DNA of 64,000 nucleotides from Polaribacter sp. SA4-10 (lineage in GTDB: Bacteria > Bacteroidota > Bacteroidia > Flavobacteriales > Flavobacteriaceae), in contig NZ_CP019331.1 of NCBI RefSeq assembly GCF_002163835.1, forward strand, positions 2,331,001 to 2,395,000, written 5' to 3'. The position numbers were made by a program, and so were the translations under genes. Positions within the stretch are counted from its first letter, which is position 1. Each line of letters begins with the position of its first letter. Shown here piece by piece: positions 61,308 through 64,000 of the stretch. The notes beneath the pieces are model-generated. The model searched no databases. It worked only from the letters and a program-made list of their open reading frames with translations, and had not been told where the DNA came from.

Positions 61308-62357
61308 ATGTTAGAAGACAAGAATACACAAAAAACATCATTAGCTGAACTTGGTGAGTTTGGTTTAATAAATCATATTACACAATATTTTAAAATTCAG
61401 AACGCATCTACAGTAAAAGGAATTGGTGACGATGCTGCAGTTTTAGCTGCATCAGAAAAGCAAACCTTAATTACTACAGATTTGTTGGTTGAAGGTGTGC
61501 ATTTTGATTTAAGTTATATGCCTCTTAAACATTTAGGTTATAAAGCTGTTATGGTTAATTTATCTGATGTGTATGCAATGAATGGTGTTGCAGAACAAAT
61601 TACAGTTTCTATTGCCGTATCTAATCGTTTTTCTTTAGAAGCAATTGAAGAATTGTATGCAGGAATTCAGTTGGCGTGTGATACGTATAAAGTAGATTTA
61701 ATTGGTGGAGATACAACATCCTCTACCAAAGGGATTTTAATTTCTGTAACTGCAATAGGAAAAGTTGATAAAGAAGAAGTTGTTTATAGAAATACTGCAA
61801 AAGAAACCGATTTAATTGTTGTTACTGGAGATTTGGGTGCAGCATATTTGGGGTTACAGGTTTTAGAAAGAGAGAAACAAGTTTTTAAAGTAGATCCAAA
61901 TAATCAACCAGACTTAGACAATTACACGTATTTAATAGAACGTCAATTAAAGCCAGAAGCACGTAAAGATGTTGCAGGTTGGTTAAAAGAATTGGAAGTA
62001 AAACCAACTTCTATGATTGATATTTCTGATGGACTTTCTTCTGAAATTATGCATATCTGCAGCCAGAGTAAAGTTGGTTGTAAAATATATGAAGACAAGT
62101 TACCTTTAGATCCACAAGTAATAACCGCTTCAGAAGAATTTAATATGGATTCTACGATGATTGCATTAAGTGGAGGTGAAGACTACGAATTACTTTTTAC
62201 AGTGCCAATTGCAGATTTTGATAAAATAAAAGACAATCCTAATTTTTCTATTATTGGGCATATTACAGCAGAAACTCAAGGTATGAATTTAGTTACAAGA
62301 GCAAACCAAGAAATTGAGCTAAAAGCACAAGGTTGGAATGCTTTAAAAGGGGAGTAA
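61308..62357 (+). CDS. thiL: Thiamine-phosphate kinase
   Basis: The protein has 349 residues. It converts thiamine phosphate to the diphosphate. Family marks: GIGDDAAVL (nucleotide/metal site), LLVEGVHFDLSYMPLKHLGYKAV, DLIGGDTTSS, SMIDISDGLSSEIMHI and SGGEDYELLFT. It is a single gene; no TPP riboswitch is visible upstream. A strong terminator follows. Confidence 0.97.
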   Translation: MLEDKNTQKTSLAELGEFGLINHITQYFKIQNASTVKGIGDDAAVLAASEKQTLITTDLLVEGVHFDLSYMPLKHLGYKAVMVNLSDVYAMNGVAEQITVSIAVSNRFSLEAIEELYAGIQLACDTYKVDLIGGDTTSSTKGILISVTAIGKVDKEEVVYRNTAKETDLIVVTGDLGAAYLGLQVLEREKQVFKVDPNNQPDLDNYTYLIERQLKPEARKDVAGWLKELEVKPTSMIDISDGLSSEIMHICSQSKVGCKIYEDKLPLDPQVITASEEFNMDSTMIALSGGEDYELLFTVPIADFDKIKDNPNFSIIGHITAETQGMNLVTRANQEIELKAQGWNALKGE

Positions 62358-62377
62358 AAAGCATAAAATAACTTATA

Positions 62378-62410
62378 AAAAAAGCGCAAATTTAAAATTT
62401 GCGCTTTTTT
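62378..62410 (+). terminator. Terminator of thiL
   Basis: AAAAAAGCGCAAATTT and its complement form a 16-bp stem with almost no loop, followed by a T run. It is symmetric and could also act leftward. Confidence 0.85.
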
Positions 62411-62508
62411 GTTTTTAATAAAGATTTGTTTCTCTATAAAGAGAACATGAGCTTTAATTCATTTTATCAGAAGTTAAAGGAAGTCAGTAGTTTTTTTAGA
62501 AAGTGAAA

Positions 62509-63288
62509 TCAACAAAGCTTCACAAAACGCTCTAAAATAGTTATCAACTCCTCTTTGTTTTCAATATGACTCATATGTCCATTAGGAAAAACAACAAATT
62601 CTGAATTCGTTTTTTTAGCTTCTTCTAAGGAAGTTTGATGGTCTAAAACAGGATCTTTTTCACCAATAATTATCAATTTTTTAAAGTTATTTTCAGCTAA
62701 AATAGGACTTCTATTTGGGCGATTTTTCATTCCTTCTTGAGCGGCAATATAACCTTGAATAGGGGTTTGTAAAGCTTCAGCTAAAGCCAATTTCATTTCA
62801 TCTTTAAAAACAGTTCTACTTGCTTCACTAAATAAATTAGTAAAAGACATTCTTACCATATTGGTAAAGTTATTTTGTACCATTTTATTGGCACGAGATC
62901 TTAACTTTTTTCGCTCATTGTCGTCTTCAATAGAGGTCGAGTTCATTAAACACAACCCTTTTATTTTCTGTGGATTTTTTTCTGCAAAAGCCAACGCAAC
63001 ATAACCGCCTAAAGAATGACCAATTAGAATACATTTTCTAATTCGTAAATGCTTTAAAACAGCTTCAATTGTTTCTGCAAATAATTCCATGGAATGTGTA
63101 TAACCCAAACAATCAGATTTTCCATGACCTAATAAATCAATAGTAATTACTCTATTTTTTTTAGTAAGTTGTGGTGTGATCTCTTTCCACATTGTTGCAT
63201 TTTCTAAAAAACCGTGAATCAGAATAATAGCAGTTCCTTTTCCTTGATCAGAATAAGAAATAGTAGCATTTTTATAATCTAAAACCAT
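62509..63288 (-). CDS. Alpha/beta-fold hydrolase
   Basis: The protein has 259 residues without signal peptide. The oxyanion region is ILIHGFLENATMW. Nucleophile elbow GHSLGG holds Ser92. The acid is probably in GEKDPVLD near residue 205, and the His in PNGHMSHIEN near 237. Resembles esterases or C-C hydrolases of the menH/bioH type, but the substrate cannot be told. Single gene facing the serine hydrolase gene at 63383. Confidence 0.9.
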   Translation of the reverse strand: MVLDYKNATISYSDQGKGTAIILIHGFLENATMWKEITPQLTKKNRVITIDLLGHGKSDCLGYTHSMELFAETIEAVLKHLRIRKCILIGHSLGGYVALAFAEKNPQKIKGLCLMNSTSIEDDNERKKLRSRANKMVQNNFTNMVRMSFTNLFSEASRTVFKDEMKLALAEALQTPIQGYIAAQEGMKNRPNRSPILAENNFKKLIIIGEKDPVLDHQTSLEEAKKTNSEFVVFPNGHMSHIENKEELITILERFVKLC

Positions 63289-63382
63289 AGAAACAAATAT
63301 ACCATTTGAATCGCTTTTAGAAACTCAAAAACATGAAAAAGTATTTACTATATTTGATGAGAATTCATTAAAATCTAATCTT

Positions 63383-64000
63383 ATGTTTTTCAAAAAAATA
63401 CTACCTCTTGTTCTTTTTATTTTTTCTTTAACCTTAAGTGCACAAATTGATGAGAAAAATCTCGATAACTTGGTAAAAGAGACGTTAAAAACTTTTGATG
63501 TTCCAGGTATTTCTGTCGGAATTTTAAAAGACGGAAAAATTATTTATGCAAAAGGCCATGGAGTTCGTTCTTTAACCAATAAAAAAGACATGAACGAAAA
63601 TACTTTAGTTGGTGTTGCTTCTAATAGTAAAGGTTTTACGTGTTTTGCTTTGGCGATGATGGTAGATGAAGGAAAACTAAATTGGGATGATAAAGTGAGA
63701 AAACACATTCCAGAATTTCAGCTATATGATGCTTGGGTAACAGAACAATTTACAGTAAGAGATTTAGTAACGCATAGAAGTGGAATGGGTTTAGGAGCTG
63801 GAGATTTAATGTTCTTTCCTGAAGGAAATGATTTTACATCCAAAGATGTGATTAACAATGTAAAACATTTAAAACCAGAAAGTTCTTTTAGAAGCAAATT
63901 TGCTTACAATAACAACATGTTTATTATTGCTGGTGAAGTTTTAAAACGTGTAAGTGGTCTTTCTTGGGAAGAATTTATTGAAACAAAAATTATGAAACCT
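63383..64000 (+). CDS. Serine hydrolase, beta-lactamase family (partial, cut by right edge)
   Basis: 206 codons are visible with the frame open to the last base. Signal peptide: MFFKKILPLVLFIFSLTLSAQ. The class C beta-lactamase-like fold starts with VPGISVGILKDGKIIYAKGHG; the Ser-x-x-Lys motif is in VASNSKGF. The second motif appears as KFAYNNNMFIIAGEVLKR. C-terminal half and KTG-type motif are outside the window. Distinct from the serine hydrolase at 50504. Confidence 0.88.
   Translation, partial: MFFKKILPLVLFIFSLTLSAQIDEKNLDNLVKETLKTFDVPGISVGILKDGKIIYAKGHGVRSLTNKKDMNENTLVGVASNSKGFTCFALAMMVDEGKLNWDDKVRKHIPEFQLYDAWVTEQFTVRDLVTHRSGMGLGAGDLMFFPEGNDFTSKDVINNVKHLKPESSFRSKFAYNNNMFIIAGEVLKRVSGLSWEEFIETKIMKP

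Noticed and set aside
1..64000. tRNA and rRNA genes
   Set aside because: I saw no cloverleaf with TTCGANNC-type T-loop ending in a plausible acceptor stem and no rRNA-like sequence.

Overview
The window reads as a chromosomal segment of a marine-type member of the Flavobacteriaceae (Bacteroidota), of the Polaribacter/Tenacibaculum kind. The reasons are the low GC content, -7 promoter boxes of the TAnnTTTG type in place of Shine-Dalgarno and sigma-70 signals, FecI/FecR/TonB-receptor cassettes, type IX secretion tails, many SPII lipoproteins and the Suf Fe-S pathway. The genus is an inference. I see no rRNA, tRNA, CRISPR array, prophage or intact insertion sequence.

Layout. 1-2.8 kb: the N-terminal part of a very repetitive secreted beta-propeller protein (14 units of about 56 residues, open at the left edge) and a stump of an RluE-type pseudouridine synthase. 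2.8-9.6 kb: a cell-surface signalling island. A FecI-like sigma factor, a FecR-like anti-sigma factor and a TonB-dependent transducer run rightward; a repeat lipoprotein, a lipoprotein metalloprotease and an outer-membrane barrel run leftward. A shared GTAGGGTAAA element sits exactly 69 nt upstream of both the fecR-like and the lipoprotein start codons. 9.6-12.6 kb: GNAT enzyme, rpiB, a long AT-rich gene-poor gap with clustered DnaA-box-like 9-mers (candidate oriC), and a lipid kinase. 12.7-27 kb: rnr, a DUF2807 protein, tatA, a stomatin-like protein, gltX, DUF4175, ybeY, mnmG and a methyltransferase. Three parS-like palindromes lie at 21.6, 24.2 and 26.1 kb, which fits a position near the replication origin. 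27-34 kb: small membrane and stress-type genes, a decayed DUF1801 gene, a 2-hydroxyacid dehydrogenase, panB, an ECF sigma/zinc anti-sigma pair, an O-methyltransferase, a second TatA/B-like gene and an IS3-type transposase remnant. 34-45 kb: housekeeping genes (mutS, two SPOUT methyltransferases, mgtE, rsmA, DUF4286, a TPR protein, serS, ribF). 44.8-49.1 kb: a TonB receptor paired with an SGNH-hydrolase lipoprotein. 49.2-56.3 kb: the sufABCD...S set, interrupted by an inverted serine hydrolase gene. 56.3-61.2 kb: a di-heme peroxidase/MbnP pair with two secreted beta-propeller proteins. 61.3-64 kb: thiL, an alpha/beta hydrolase and the start of another serine hydrolase.

How the genes work together. 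The most coherent accessory unit is the 2.8-9.6 kb island, in which a surface receptor probably controls, through FecR and an ECF sigma factor, production of three exported proteins. The other notable themes are the origin-proximal signals (DnaA boxes plus parS) and the MbnP/MbnH-like pair. Much of the rest is conserved core metabolism and information processing.
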